From positions 248,001 through 312,000 of the forward strand of contig NZ_PDJL01000004.1 in the NCBI RefSeq assembly GCF_002563795.1: a stretch of 64,000 bases of DNA. Reading direction: 5' to 3'. Below the pieces are notes generated by a model that saw nothing but the letters and a program-made list of their open reading frames with translations, did not search any database and had not been told where the DNA came from. The position numbers and the translations under genes are program-made. The DNA comes from Vibrio sp. ES.051. GTDB taxonomy: Bacteria; Pseudomonadota; Gammaproteobacteria; Enterobacterales; Vibrionaceae. Of the stretch, positions 42,367 to 52,160 are shown in pieces. Each line of letters begins with the position of its first letter. The first letter of the stretch is position 1.

Positions 42367-42798
42367 TCACTCTTCAACATAAAATTTCTGAGTGAATGTA
42401 AGTTTACCAGAGCCTTTGTCTCCCGATTTTACATCAATATCGAAGGTGAACGTTTCTTCATGAGTAATGGGCAGCTCTGCGAGGTAGTAAATCGCGTCGC
42501 CTTCTTTCACTTCACGGAAGGTAAGCTTTTGTGTTTGGCCTATTAAGTTTTTCGCTTGACCGCCGATCTTCGCCTCTAATGCTGGTTTGCCCAGTGAGGC
42601 TCTGTCTAATACGCTAATGTTTACCACCGCGACGTAGTGGTTACGTTTAATGTCATAGCTGCGCGCCACTTTAGGCGTTAAAAATGTTGAATTGAACGCG
42701 ACGTAGTGAACTTCGATGTCTTTCATATTTTTAAACTGGTCGGCGAAGCTTGGTAGTGACAGCAAACTGATCAGTAATGCGGTAATCCATTTGTTCAT
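42367..42798 (-). CDS. DUF4426 exported protein
   Basis: 143-aa protein with a signal peptide (about residues 1-19, cleavage after SFA) and a mature beta-rich domain with conserved YDIKRNHYVAVVNISVLD. The family is found with yggT/yggU and rdgB in gammaproteobacteria, but its role is unknown. The start follows GGAAGTAAC. Periplasmic or surface location is expected. Confidence 0.8.
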   Translation of the reverse strand: MNKWITALLISLLSLPSFADQFKNMKDIEVHYVAFNSTFLTPKVARSYDIKRNHYVAVVNISVLDRASLGKPALEAKIGGQAKNLIGQTQKLTFREVKEGDAIYYLAELPITHEETFTFDIDVKSGDKGSGKLTFTQKFYVEE

Positions 42799-42920
42799 TG
42801 TTACTTCCTCAAAGCGATAGTTTTATCTCAACTGTGATTGGTCTAAATCATTGACCGTTTTTTCGGTGGGAAAGTTCAACGGTTACGATTGTTAGTATTA
42901 AGTGTGGTACAAAATTGTAA

Positions 42921-42947
42921 ATAAAAAGCCATCATAAGATGGCTTTA
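42921..42947 (-). terminator. yggU terminator, overlapping its stop codon
   Basis: Stem aaagccatc / gatggcttt; the last codons and stop of yggU lie inside the hairpin. Confidence 0.7.
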
Positions 42948-43222
42948 ATGTCAGTCGGTATCTGGGAGGGGGATTCTATCCGAATTTGCTTGTGCCGTCC
43001 CAGTTCCCCCTTTTCGATGTGAACCGAGCTTTTAGCCATCTTGAATTGTTTTGCTAAGAACTTGGTTAAGTGCGCGTTGGCTTTGCCATCGGTCGGGGGC
43101 GCGGTAATGGCGATTTTGAGCTCTTCACCGTGCAAGCCGACGATTTGATCACGGCTTGCTTTTGGTTGAATATAGAGCTTTAGGACAATGTCCTCGCCAT
43201 CTTGCCACGCTGCGGTTGACAT
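42932..43222 (-). CDS. yggU: DUF167 family protein YggU
   Basis: 96-aa protein (from ATG at 43222) of the small DUF167 alpha/beta fold, with the signature [18 protein letters not shown] and [13 protein letters not shown]. Function unknown. The start ATG shares its A with the yggT stop (TAATG), indicating translational coupling; the longer reading from 43237 runs into yggT. Confidence 0.88.
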   Translation of the reverse strand: MSTAAWQDGEDIVLKLYIQPKASRDQIVGLHGEELKIAITAPPTDGKANAHLTKFLAKQFKMAKSSVHIEKGELGRHKQIRIESPSQIPTDIKAIL

Positions 43223-43779
43223 TACAGTTGATACCAAATCGGACCAATAAGGTCACCCATCAAGAAGTTAGCGAACTGCAGGCCAATAAATAGAACCAGA
43301 ACACTAAGGTCAAGACCACCAAGCGCAGGAATGACACGGCGAATCGGTGCACACATTGGCTCTGTTAATTGATGGAAGACATACTCAATCGGGCTACGGC
43401 CTTGGCTAACCCAGCTTAAAATAGCGCGAATCAGTAGTACCCAGAATAAGAGGCCACCAGCTGCTTTGACGAGTGACAATAACCCTAAGAGTAAGAACTC
43501 AGCACTGAAAGAAACAGAACCACTTGAGGCGATAAGGATAAGCGCGACAAACTTCAGTACGCAGAGCAAGTAAGCAAATAAGACCGTCGCTAGATCGATG
43601 TTCCCCACGGAAGGGATGAAACGACGCAGCGGGCCAACTACAGGTTGTGTCGCTTTGACAATGAATTGCGAAAACGGGTTGTAAAAATCTGCACGTGCAG
43701 CTTGCAACCAAATACGCAAAATGACGACCATGATATACAGGTCAAATAGGGTTGAGATGAGAAAACTCATTGAATTCAT
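43222..43779 (-). CDS. yggT: YggT family membrane protein
   Basis: 185-aa inner-membrane protein made of two homologous YGGT units: each has two hydrophobic helices with the sequence NPF-x-Q or [13 protein letters not shown], then PIRR-x-IP-x-x-GG/N-x-D. Family implicated in osmotic or cell-envelope functions, but poorly defined. Lies between proC and yggU. Confidence 0.9.
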   Translation of the reverse strand: MNSMSFLISTLFDLYIMVVILRIWLQAARADFYNPFSQFIVKATQPVVGPLRRFIPSVGNIDLATVLFAYLLCVLKFVALILIASSGSVSFSAEFLLLGLLSLVKAAGGLLFWVLLIRAILSWVSQGRSPIEYVFHQLTEPMCAPIRRVIPALGGLDLSVLVLFIGLQFANFLMGDLIGPIWYQL

Positions 43780-43831
43780 AAGGTACCCTTACAAGTAGTG
43801 GATGATGTTTAAATGGGGTTCATCCAAGTAA

Positions 43832-44650
43832 TTAAAATTGTTTTTCCATTTCTTCCGCTCGAGTTACTGCGGCTTGCATGGCTTTCGCGACAGTATCGGA
43901 AAGTTGATGTTGGTTGAACGTACGCAGTGCTTCTGCCGTTGTTCCACCTTTCGACGTCACATTCTCACGCAGTGTAGAAAGCTCGGTCTCTGGGTTGTTT
44001 ACGACCATACTTGCTGCGCCTAACGCCGCTTGCTGCACCAATAGACGAGCGGTGTCCTTGTCAAATCCTTGTGCAATCGCTTCAGTTTGCATCGCTTCCA
44101 TAAACAAGAAGAAGTATGCCGGAGCACTACCTGCTGCTGCAATCACATTATTGATACCAGACTCGTGTTCGACCCAGCAAACTTTACCAACCGCTTGCAT
44201 GAGTTCTGCTGCAAACGCTTTATCTTGCTCGGTCACATGCTGTGGCGCAAATAAGCCACTCATGCCTAGCCCAAGTTGTGATGGTGTGTTTGGCATCACG
44301 CGAACCAAGTTTAACGTAGTTGCTAACATGTCATCGAGACGTGAACTGTTGATGCCCGCGGCGATAGAAATCACCAGTTTGTTAGTAAAATCGATGGATT
44401 GTAACGGTTTACACACCTCTGCCATCATTTGTGGTTTCACCGACAATACCACTACATCCGCCTCGGTCGCAGCGTGGATATTATCGCTGGTGGTACGGAT
44501 GCCAAAATCTTGTTCAAGCGGCAAACGACGAGCCTCTGAAGGCGCGGTAGCGGTAATGTTTTTCGCTGGGTATCCGTTAGCAACCAAGCCAGAAACAATG
44601 GCTCTCACCATGTTACCAGCACCGATGAAGGCGATTTTTTTATGTTCCAT
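43832..44650 (-). CDS. proC: pyrroline-5-carboxylate reductase
   Basis: Makes proline from pyrroline-5-carboxylate with NAD(P)H. From ATG at 44650 (MEHKKIAFIGAGNM) it has 272 aa; an ATG six codons earlier adds residues not usual in the family. GAGNM is the dinucleotide motif; SIAAGI, VRVMPNTP and GSAPAYF-region and KGGTTAEAL motifs are complete. Downstream of yggS in the same gene series. Confidence 0.96.
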   Translation of the reverse strand: MEHKKIAFIGAGNMVRAIVSGLVANGYPAKNITATAPSEARRLPLEQDFGIRTTSDNIHAATEADVVVLSVKPQMMAEVCKPLQSIDFTNKLVISIAAGINSSRLDDMLATTLNLVRVMPNTPSQLGLGMSGLFAPQHVTEQDKAFAAELMQAVGKVCWVEHESGINNVIAAAGSAPAYFFLFMEAMQTEAIAQGFDKDTARLLVQQAALGAASMVVNNPETELSTLRENVTSKGGTTAEALRTFNQHQLSDTVAKAMQAAVTRAEEMEKQF

Positions 44651-44782
44651 TTGTCTGATTTCCATCATGATATATTACAATTCATTGTGCGCTCAGGTGT
44701 ATAATGGCGCCGCTTTATCCTTACTGCTCCTATTTAGGCGGTAAGATGATCGAGTGATTTGCTCTTGGGTATTTATGACGAG

Positions 44783-45490
44783 TCATTTTTTGCTGTAGTC
44801 ACGTGCGCCAAAAATAGCAGTGCCGATGCGAACCATCGTACTGCCTGCATCGATGGCAGCCGTCATGTCACCACTCATTCCCATTGATAATGTATCGATT
44901 TCTGGGAATTGTGCTTCGAGTGTGTGTTTCAAGGTTGCCAACTTACGAAACTCCTGACGTTGTGAGTCGTAGTCCGACAGGTTGGCAGGGATCGACATCA
45001 ACCCTCTTAACGTGAGGTTGGGCAGGCGAGAAATCAACTCCGCCAACTCGAATACTTCTGCTTCGGTGATACCTGACTTCGATGCTTCACCGCTGGTATT
45101 GACTTGAATCAGTACTTGCAGTGGGTTTAGCTTGCTCGGGCGTTGGTCATTCAAACGTTGAGCGATTTTAGGTCGATCAATGGTGTGAACCCAATCGAAA
45201 TGTTCAGCAACAAGTCGTGATTTATTGGATTGAATTGGGCCAATGAAGTGCCATTCGATGTGATTATCTGGATAATGCTCGGCAAAGTGCTGAACTTTAC
45301 TGACGCCTTCTTGGACGTAGTTTTCCCCAAAAGCGGTTTGACCAGCTTGGTAGGCTTCGAGAATTGCCTCGACCGGTTTAGTTTTGCTGACCGCTAGAAG
45401 TTGCACTGATTCTGGAGAACGACCACATTTTTGTTCGTCGTGACGGATTTGAGAGGTGATCTGTTCAATATTTTGTTGAATACTACTCAT
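44783..45490 (-). CDS. yggS: pyridoxal-phosphate homeostasis protein
   Basis: YggS/PROSC family protein of 235 aa that binds PLP and buffers its level. The PLP lysine is K36 in AVSKTKP; FGENYVQE, HFIGPIQSNK and MGMSGDM-x-AAI motifs match the family. Starts 28 bp from divergent pilT; first gene of the yggS-proC-yggT-yggU block. Confidence 0.96.
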   Translation of the reverse strand: MSSIQQNIEQITSQIRHDEQKCGRSPESVQLLAVSKTKPVEAILEAYQAGQTAFGENYVQEGVSKVQHFAEHYPDNHIEWHFIGPIQSNKSRLVAEHFDWVHTIDRPKIAQRLNDQRPSKLNPLQVLIQVNTSGEASKSGITEAEVFELAELISRLPNLTLRGLMSIPANLSDYDSQRQEFRKLATLKHTLEAQFPEIDTLSMGMSGDMTAAIDAGSTMVRIGTAIFGARDYSKK

Positions 45491-45518
45491 CGCTGTACTT
45501 TAGACTTAAGGATTTTAA

Positions 45519-46559
45519 ATGGATATCACTGAGTTACTGGATTTTAGTGTAAAACATAATGCCTCGGATCTACATCTTTCTGCAGGTGTACCACCAATGG
45601 TTCGTGTTGATGGTGATGTGAGAAAACTGGGCATTCCCGCGTTTACACACCAAGAAGTGCATCGTCTGGTTTTTGAAATCATGAACGATGCCCAGCGCAG
45701 TGAGTTCGAAGAAAAACTCGAAGTCGACTTCTCTTTTGAGTTGCCTAATGTTGGCCGTTTTCGTGTCAACGCGTTTAACCAATCTCGTGGTTGCGCTGCG
45801 GTATTTCGTACCATCCCAAGCCGCATTCCCACACTTGATGAGCTTGAAGCGCCAGAAATTTTTCGCAAAATTGCCAGCGCAGAAAAAGGCTTAGTCCTTG
45901 TTACAGGCCCAACAGGTTCAGGTAAATCGACCACTTTGGCTGCTATTGTTGACTACATTAACCGCAATCACAATAAACATATTCTCACAATTGAAGATCC
46001 AATCGAATTTGTGCATGGCAATAACAAGTGTTTGATCAACCAACGTGAAGTACACCGTGACACGTATAGCTTCCAAAACGCGCTGCGAAGTGCACTACGT
46101 GAAGACCCAGACGTAATTTTGGTCGGTGAGCTACGTGATAAAGAAACCATCAGTTTGGCGTTAACTGCAGCAGAAACAGGGCATCTGGTATTTGGTACGT
46201 TGCATACCAGTTCAGCGGCGAAAACCATCGACCGTATCATCGACGTCTTCCCTGGAAGCGACAAAGATATGGTGCGTTCGATGCTTTCTGAATCTTTGCG
46301 TTCGGTTATCGCCCAGAAGCTACTCAAACGTAATGGCGGTGGCCGTATCGCCTGTCATGAAATCATGATGGCAACACCGGCAATTCGTAACTTGATTCGT
46401 GAAGATAAGGTCGCGCAGATGTATTCCATCATCCAAACTGGTGCGGCGCACGGCATGCAAACCATGGAACAAAACGCGCGTCAGTTGATGGCGCAAGGTA
46501 TGGTGGAGCGCGAAGAAGTCGACAACAAAATCGGGTTAGACGTGCAGCAATTCTCGTAA
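45519..46559 (+). CDS. pilT: type IV pilus retraction ATPase PilT
   Basis: Hexameric cytoplasmic ATPase that retracts type IV pili, needed for twitching and DNA uptake. 346 aa; N-terminal PAS-like domain, Walker A GPTGSGKST (130-138), Asp box EDPIEFVH, Walker B with ILVGELRD, His box HLVFGTLHTSSA, and C-terminal AIRNLIRE (the retraction-motor signature). pilU follows 21 bp downstream. Confidence 0.97.
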   Translation: MDITELLDFSVKHNASDLHLSAGVPPMVRVDGDVRKLGIPAFTHQEVHRLVFEIMNDAQRSEFEEKLEVDFSFELPNVGRFRVNAFNQSRGCAAVFRTIPSRIPTLDELEAPEIFRKIASAEKGLVLVTGPTGSGKSTTLAAIVDYINRNHNKHILTIEDPIEFVHGNNKCLINQREVHRDTYSFQNALRSALREDPDVILVGELRDKETISLALTAAETGHLVFGTLHTSSAAKTIDRIIDVFPGSDKDMVRSMLSESLRSVIAQKLLKRNGGGRIACHEIMMATPAIRNLIREDKVAQMYSIIQTGAAHGMQTMEQNARQLMAQGMVEREEVDNKIGLDVQQFS

Positions 46560-46580
46560 TATGTATGGTGAGCATCAAAG

Positions 46581-47687
46581 ATGGATCTAAATAAATTTCT
46601 GGAAGGCATGTTGGCGTTGAAAGCGTCGGATCTTTATATCACGGTTGGGGCACCAATCTTATTCCGCGTGGATGGTGAGTTGTGTCCGCAAGGTGACAAG
46701 CTCACCGAAAATGATGTGGCGAAATTACTCGATAGCGCAATGGAGCCCGAGCGACGTCAAGAGTTTCGTAAAAGTCACGAGTCTAACTTTGCCATCGTGA
46801 GAGATTGTGGCCGTTTCCGAGTGAGTGCTTTTTTCCAGCGCGAATTGCCGGGCGCGGTCATTCGTCGTATTGAAACGAATATTCCGACTTTTGAACAATT
46901 AAAGTTACCACTGGTTCTGCAAGATCTCGCAATCGCAAAGCGAGGATTAGTGCTGGTGGTGGGGGCGACTGGTTCTGGTAAATCGACCACGATGGCGGCG
47001 ATGACGGGTTATCGGAATAGCAACAAGACGGGGCACATTTTGACGGTCGAAGACCCAATCGAATTCGTGCATGAGCATAAGCGCTGTATCGTGACTCAGC
47101 GAGAAGTCGGGCTAGATACGCAAAGCTATGAAGTCGCGCTTAAAAACTCGCTGCGTCAGGCACCAGACATGATTTTAATTGGTGAGATCCGCAGTCGTGA
47201 GACGATGGAATACGCCATGACGTTTGCCGAAACTGGCCACTTATGTATGGCAACGCTGCACGCGAACAACGCGAACCAAGCGTTAGAGCGTATCCTTCAT
47301 TTGGTACCGAAAGATCAAAAAGAGCAATTATTGTTTGATCTTTCCATGAACTTAAAAGGTGTGGTTGGCCAGCAATTGATCCGAGATAAGAATGGAAAAG
47401 GTCGTCATGGAGTCTTTGAGATCCTGTTAAACAGTCCGCGAGTTTCTGATTTGATCCGCCGAGGAGAGTTGCATGAGCTGAAATCAACCATGGTGCGTTC
47501 AAACGAATTTGGTATGTTGACGTTTGATCAGTCGCTCTACAAGTTAGTAATGCAAGGTAAGATCAGTGAAGATGATGCGTTGCACAGTGCGGATTCTGCC
47601 AATGATCTGCGTTTGATGCTAAAAACCCAGCGCGGTGAGTCGTTTTCAACGGGCAGTCTGGCTAACGTTAAGATTGATATGGAGTAG
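46581..47687 (+). CDS. pilU: PilT-dependent retraction ATPase PilU
   Basis: Second retraction ATPase, acting only with PilT in Vibrio. 368 aa, Walker A GATGSGKST (128-136), EDPIEFVH and Walker B MILIGEIRS, His box HLCMATLHANNANQ. Longer C-terminal tail than PilT, typical of PilU. Co-transcribed with pilT. Confidence 0.96.
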   Translation: MDLNKFLEGMLALKASDLYITVGAPILFRVDGELCPQGDKLTENDVAKLLDSAMEPERRQEFRKSHESNFAIVRDCGRFRVSAFFQRELPGAVIRRIETNIPTFEQLKLPLVLQDLAIAKRGLVLVVGATGSGKSTTMAAMTGYRNSNKTGHILTVEDPIEFVHEHKRCIVTQREVGLDTQSYEVALKNSLRQAPDMILIGEIRSRETMEYAMTFAETGHLCMATLHANNANQALERILHLVPKDQKEQLLFDLSMNLKGVVGQQLIRDKNGKGRHGVFEILLNSPRVSDLIRRGELHELKSTMVRSNEFGMLTFDQSLYKLVMQGKISEDDALHSADSANDLRLMLKTQRGESFSTGSLANVKIDME

Positions 47688-47750
47688 AGATACTATTTGC
47701 CGCTTATAACGGGATTAAAGCGTAGGATTGGTATTTTTGCTGGGTAGTGA

Positions 47751-47780
47751 AAAGGTTGGTCAATGCCAACCTTTTTATTT
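47751..47780 (+). terminator. pilTU terminator
   Basis: Stem aaaggttgg / ccaaccttt followed by TTTATTTTT. Confidence 0.8.
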
Positions 47781-47799
47781 TTATTCGGTTTGGTGTGAT

Positions 47800-48225
47800 T
47801 TATTCACGCCAAAGGTTTTCAAACCAACTTTCAAGAATAACCACGGCAGATTGACAGTCAATATTACCTTTCGATAACGCTTTGTACCCACCCATCCCAA
47901 ACAAGTCTGCACGAGCTTCGGTTGTTGATAAACGCTCATCATGAAGTTCTACCGCTAAACCATAGCGGCCTTGTAAGCGCTTCGCGAACTTTCTTGCACG
48001 AGGCGTAATCGTTTCAAGATCTTTACCATTCAGATCCGTTGGTAAGCCGACCACCAGTAAGTCGGGCTGCCACTCTTTAATTTGTTTCTCGATGTCGTCC
48101 CAGTTAGGAATACCATCGTTAGCCTTAAAGGCTTTCAGTGGAGACGCGGTGCCAGTAATTTCTTGGCCAATTGCGCTGCCAATGCTTTTGGTTCCGAAAT
48201 CAAAAGCCATAATTGTGCGTGACAT
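47800..48225 (-). CDS. ruvX: Holliday junction resolvase-like protein RuvX (YqgF)
   Basis: 141-aa RNase H-fold protein; starts with [14 protein letters not shown] (first catalytic Asp) and has [19 protein letters not shown] and the last [10 protein letters not shown] region. In E. coli it takes part in 16S rRNA 5' processing. Last gene of the rsmE-gshB-yqgE-ruvX series. Confidence 0.95.
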   Translation of the reverse strand: MSRTIMAFDFGTKSIGSAIGQEITGTASPLKAFKANDGIPNWDDIEKQIKEWQPDLLVVGLPTDLNGKDLETITPRARKFAKRLQGRYGLAVELHDERLSTTEARADLFGMGGYKALSKGNIDCQSAVVILESWFENLWRE

Positions 48226-48262
48226 AAGGTGTCTCTATTTTAGGTAACTGTACGAATGTTGG

Positions 48263-48826
48263 TTAAGCGTGCCCAGAATCAGCCGAAAGGTGACTAGAGT
48301 CGATACCCAGCTTTTCGACCGCTTTTTTCCAACGCTCATTGATAGGAGTATCGAAGATAATTTCTGGTGTCGCTTCAATGGTGAGCCAAGAGTTTTCGAC
48401 TAACTCACTCTCTAATTGACCAGCGCTCCAGCCAGAATAACCAAGCGCGACTAAGTAGTCACTCGGTTCCGCTTCGGTTCCTAAAACAGAGAGAATATCG
48501 CGTGAAGTGGTCACAGCGAGCTCATCCGTCATTTGGATACTGGAGTCGTAGTCATCTTTTGGCTTGTGGAGAATGAAGCCGCGGTCTTCCGAGATAGGGC
48601 CACCATTATAGACAGGCCTATCAAGGCTTGTTTCAAATAGACGCGGATGAACGAGCTGCATTTCCACCTGCTGGAGCATTTTACCAACCGTGATATCGAC
48701 GGGCGCATTGATCATCAGTCCCATAGCGCCTTCTTCGTTGTGTTCACAAACGTAGATCACGCTGTTGTGGAAGTACGGATCTTTCATTCCAGGCATGGCA
48801 ACTAAAAAATGATTTGTGAGGTTCAT
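48263..48826 (-). CDS. yqgE: YqgE/AlgH family protein
   Basis: 187 aa from the ATG at 48826 ([14 protein letters not shown]), the usual family start; ATGs at 48832 and 48859 are alternatives, and AAGGGG is 4 nt from the 48832 one and 10 nt from 48826. Family landmarks are [20 protein letters not shown] N-terminus and [13 protein letters not shown]. Function not established. Between gshB and ruvX, as elsewhere. Confidence 0.9.
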   Translation of the reverse strand: MNLTNHFLVAMPGMKDPYFHNSVIYVCEHNEEGAMGLMINAPVDITVGKMLQQVEMQLVHPRLFETSLDRPVYNGGPISEDRGFILHKPKDDYDSSIQMTDELAVTTSRDILSVLGTEAEPSDYLVALGYSGWSAGQLESELVENSWLTIEATPEIIFDTPINERWKKAVEKLGIDSSHLSADSGHA

Positions 48827-48953
48827 ACTCATACTGCCCCTTAACACTCGTACATGCACTTAAGCAAAAGGGACAATTCACCTTATCGTTTAAATGCATT
48901 AGGTTGCTTATTTTTAAGTTCTACGCTCTTTATTAACTGTAATGCAGTTTGAA

Positions 48954-49904
48954 TTATTCACCTTTCACTCGGCGCTCAATCGCGTCCATGAGCTTCCCGG
49001 TGATTGAGATATCAAAGGCCGATTCAATCTCACGAATACAGGTTGGGCTGGTCACGTTGATTTCAGTGAGTTTGTCACCAATGACGTCAAGACCAACAAA
49101 GATGAGGCCTTTTTCTTTTAGTATGGGTGCTACGGTTTGGGCAATTTTGATATCAGTTTCGCTCAAAGGTCGAGCTTCACCTGTGCCACCTGCCGCAAGA
49201 TTACCACGTGTTTCACCTTTCGCAGGAATACGCGCTAAACAGTAAGGCATTGGCTCACCATCGACCACAAGGATACGTTTGTCACCGTTGCTGATGTCCG
49301 GTACGAACGTTTGCGCCATGGCGTAGTTTTGGCCGTGGTTTGTTAGTGTCTCGATGATCACCGATACGTTTGGATCATTCTCTTTGACGCGGAAGATAGA
49401 AGCGCCGCCCATACCATCAAGTGGTTTTAGGATCACATCACCGTGCTTTTCACGGAACTCTTTCATCTTTTCCGCTTTACGTGTCACGATCGTCGTTGGC
49501 GTAAGCTCAGGGAACCAAGCGGTGAACAGCTTTTCGTTACAGTCACGCAGACTTTGCGGTTTATTGACGATCAACGTGCCTTGCGTTTCTGCACGTTCAA
49601 GAATGTACGTTGCGTAGATGTACTCGGTATCGAACGGAGGGTCTTTACGCATGAGAACAACATCGAGCTCGGACAATTGGATTGTTTGCTCTGACTTGAA
49701 TTGGTACCAGCCCTGTGGATCTTCTTTTAGTTCAACCACTTTGGTATCCGCTATCGCGACACCTTGATCGAGGTGTAGATCGTTCATTTCCATGTAGTGG
49801 ATTTCGTAGCCGCGTCGTTGCGCTTCAAGCATCATGGCAAAGCTAGAATCTTTCTTGATGTTAATGGACGAGATTGGGTCCATTACAATACCGAGTTTGA
49901 TCAT
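48954..49904 (-). CDS. gshB: glutathione synthetase
   Basis: Ligates gamma-glutamylcysteine and glycine with ATP. 316-aa ATP-grasp enzyme: N-terminal MDPISSINIKKDSSFAM, MRKDPPFD, LKPLDGMGGASIFR, GDKRILVVDGEP and ITVTSPTCIRE-like C-terminus (INVTSPTCIRE). Starts 12 bp after rsmE. Confidence 0.97.
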   Translation of the reverse strand: MIKLGIVMDPISSINIKKDSSFAMMLEAQRRGYEIHYMEMNDLHLDQGVAIADTKVVELKEDPQGWYQFKSEQTIQLSELDVVLMRKDPPFDTEYIYATYILERAETQGTLIVNKPQSLRDCNEKLFTAWFPELTPTTIVTRKAEKMKEFREKHGDVILKPLDGMGGASIFRVKENDPNVSVIIETLTNHGQNYAMAQTFVPDISNGDKRILVVDGEPMPYCLARIPAKGETRGNLAAGGTGEARPLSETDIKIAQTVAPILKEKGLIFVGLDVIGDKLTEINVTSPTCIREIESAFDISITGKLMDAIERRVKGE

Positions 49905-49916
49905 TATTTTCTCCGT

Positions 49917-50648
49917 TTAACCCAGATCGCCGAAACGAACTTGTAAGGCTGTAATTGCTGTCAGAGCCGCGGTTTCGGTACGCAGAACGCGAGGGCCGAG
50001 TAGCGTCTCTTCAAATTGGTGTTCGCGAGTCATGTCGATCTCTTCTGACGATAAGCCGCCTTCTGGGCCGATCAACAGGCGCACTTTTTCGACGGGCGTT
50101 GGCAAGGTGTTGATCGAGTATTTTGCACGAGGATGCAAATTGAGCTTTAGCCCATCGTGCTCTTCTTGGCACCATTGTTCCAAGTTCATAATAGGACGAA
50201 TGTCAGGAACGATGTTACGACCACATTGCTCGCAGGCACTGATGGCGATTTTCTGCCATTGGGCCAGTTTTTTTTCAAAACGTTTTTGATCGAGTTTTAC
50301 ACCGCAGCGTTCTGAAATCAGAGGGGTGATGGTATTTACCCCGAGTTCAACCGACTTTTGGATGGTGAATTCCATCTTATCGCCACGCGAAATCACTTGG
50401 CCAAGGTGCAGATCCAATGGGGATTCAATACAGTGCTCTATACGTTCAGTCACGTTAACTAACACATTCTTTTTACTGATTTCACTGATCATCGCTGAAA
50501 ACTCTGCGCCGCTACCGTCAAAGAGTAGAATTTCTTGGCCTTCTTTCATCCGTAAAACGCGGCCGATATGGGATGCTGCGTCTTCGCTTAAAGCCAGTGA
50601 GCCAAGTTGGTGAATCGTTTCTGGATGATAAATTCGAGGGATACGCAT
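49917..50648 (-). CDS. rsmE: 16S rRNA (uracil(1498)-N3)-methyltransferase
   Basis: SPOUT methyltransferase modifying U1498 of 16S rRNA. 243 aa with N-terminal PUA-like domain and the C-terminal knot: [14 protein letters not shown] and [11 protein letters not shown] hold the AdoMet loop. Heads the rsmE-gshB-yqgE-ruvX set. Confidence 0.96.
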   Translation of the reverse strand: MRIPRIYHPETIHQLGSLALSEDAASHIGRVLRMKEGQEILLFDGSGAEFSAMISEISKKNVLVNVTERIEHCIESPLDLHLGQVISRGDKMEFTIQKSVELGVNTITPLISERCGVKLDQKRFEKKLAQWQKIAISACEQCGRNIVPDIRPIMNLEQWCQEEHDGLKLNLHPRAKYSINTLPTPVEKVRLLIGPEGGLSSEEIDMTREHQFEETLLGPRVLRTETAALTAITALQVRFGDLG

Positions 50649-50763
50649 GGGATTTCCAGCAAGAGAATAAACTTAAATTCTAACATGGATGCTTTCTATC
50701 GAAAAAACAAGGGGCAAGAAGCGTTTCAATATCAGTTATTGAAACGCTTCAAGCTAGTGGGGA

Positions 50764-51459
50764 CTACAGTGCGCGACAGGCTTCTTGAACAAATGGGTTG
50801 TGATTGCCTTGTACTTTCGCGATGCGCTTATCACGCTCACATTCCCATTTACCGGCAGGGTATGTTTTGTTCCAAGCATTCATTAGCTGAGTTTGTTGTT
50901 TAGACAACGTAAAACCGTATTCTTTGCTCATATAAAGATAGGTACGAGCGATCGAGCCACGAGCGCGATCTGGTGGCATTACTTTGCGTTGTTTGAAGTT
51001 CACTTGCATCTCACAGCGGCCATAACTCACGCCATTCACCCCATTCCATTGACTGAAGTTGTAGTTTGAGCGGTCACCGTTTACTTCACCAATAGTAGGC
51101 GTCAGGTTATGTAGATCTGCCTCCATTAAGCGGAAGGTTTTGTCTTTTTTCTTGCAGTTTCTGCGCCCGCCCTCCTGCCAGCATTGACGCTGGTGGCCGA
51201 ATTGCCACGCAGGCACCACGTGCTCCCACTCGATTCGCGCTGCGCGTTTTTCTTGTTTACGGACTTGGTAACCGCAAGAGTCGAGGTCAGGGGCACCTTT
51301 TCTTCCTTGCCATTGGATGTTGCAACCGCAGTAGAAGCTGGTTGGATGATCTTGATAAATTTTTACCGCCTCACGTTTGGCGGCGTAGAAGGAACTCGGG
51401 GGCGCAGCCATGGCCGAGCAAGAAAGCGCAAAGAGTAACAAAGAGAATAGATATTTCAT
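50764..51459 (-). CDS. endA: endonuclease I (periplasmic/extracellular Dns type)
   Basis: 231-aa secreted DNase with an N-terminal signal peptide (about 1-18, ending AMA). The His-Me finger core is [10 protein letters not shown] followed by [19 protein letters not shown], with paired cysteines ([13 protein letters not shown]-type) as in Vibrio Dns. It degrades extracellular DNA and can limit natural transformation. Downstream of sprT on the same strand. Confidence 0.94.
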   Translation of the reverse strand: MKYLFSLLLFALSCSAMAAPPSSFYAAKREAVKIYQDHPTSFYCGCNIQWQGRKGAPDLDSCGYQVRKQEKRAARIEWEHVVPAWQFGHQRQCWQEGGRRNCKKKDKTFRLMEADLHNLTPTIGEVNGDRSNYNFSQWNGVNGVSYGRCEMQVNFKQRKVMPPDRARGSIARTYLYMSKEYGFTLSKQQTQLMNAWNKTYPAGKWECERDKRIAKVQGNHNPFVQEACRAL

Positions 51460-51588
51460 GATTAAAGTCTTTAAAAAGTATGGCTTTATTTATTCTATCA
51501 CTCAGATACTGGCTTTAATAATGAGTATGTTAACAATACGATGATGCGCCATCAGAAATGGCATCGAGATAGCAGTTTGGAGGGATAG

Positions 51589-52086
51589 TTACGAGAGTTG
51601 TACGCCAGTAAAGTTAAGAGATTGGCGGCATTTTTGGCAGGAGTAGGTTGCTTGCTTACGCTGCACTTTGTTGTGGCGGCGAATGGATAATGGGTAAGCC
51701 GCGCAGTCGCAGCGGTATTCGAAGGTTTTACCTTGAACCGAGGTAACTTCAAAGCGGTGAGTGGTCTTGGCAGGAACGTTAAATACGGCTTCCATCACAC
51801 CTTGCCATTCTTTGCCATGTGGTCTAACTCGGCCATAAACCTGATAAGTAATTAGGTGGGCAACTTCATGCGGGATAACTTCATCCAAGAACGCTTGCGT
51901 ATTTTCTCGAAATAAAACGGGATTTAGGCGAATTTCGTTCCGTTGCAGGTACGCTTTTCCGGCGGCTTTACCACGAACATTGAATGTGAGTGTTGGAAGC
52001 GGAAATGAACGCTGGAAAGCCTGTTCTGCCTTAGCAATGCAGTGTGCCATCACTTGTTTTGCTTTGTAGCTTAGTTCAAAAACCAC
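51589..52086 (-). CDS. sprT: SprT family zinc metalloprotein
   Basis: 165 aa, with the metalloprotease motif HEVAH at 73-77 and a C-terminal zinc ribbon, YRCDC then YSCQKC. SprT-like proteins are relatives of DNA-protein crosslink proteases, but the bacterial member's substrate is unknown. Between the DUF2189 gene and endA, all on the minus strand. Confidence 0.92.
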   Translation of the reverse strand: MVFELSYKAKQVMAHCIAKAEQAFQRSFPLPTLTFNVRGKAAGKAYLQRNEIRLNPVLFRENTQAFLDEVIPHEVAHLITYQVYGRVRPHGKEWQGVMEAVFNVPAKTTHRFEVTSVQGKTFEYRCDCAAYPLSIRRHNKVQRKQATYSCQKCRQSLNFTGVQLS

Positions 52087-52113
52087 ACGTCCTCCACTTT
52101 ATCTATAGTGATA

Positions 52114-52140
52114 TAAAAAAGCCCCCGCGAGAGCGAGGGC
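52114..52140 (-). terminator. terminator of the DUF2189 gene
   Basis: Stem gccctcgc / gcgggggc with a T run on the minus strand. Confidence 0.8.
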
Positions 52141-52160
52141 CGAATCATAGCATCTGTTTT

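Noticed and set aside
43914..44744. 276-codon frame antisense to proC
   Set aside because: proC is certain from its motifs; the opposite frame is open because of codon bias, and its protein is low-complexity Ser/Ala/Cys.
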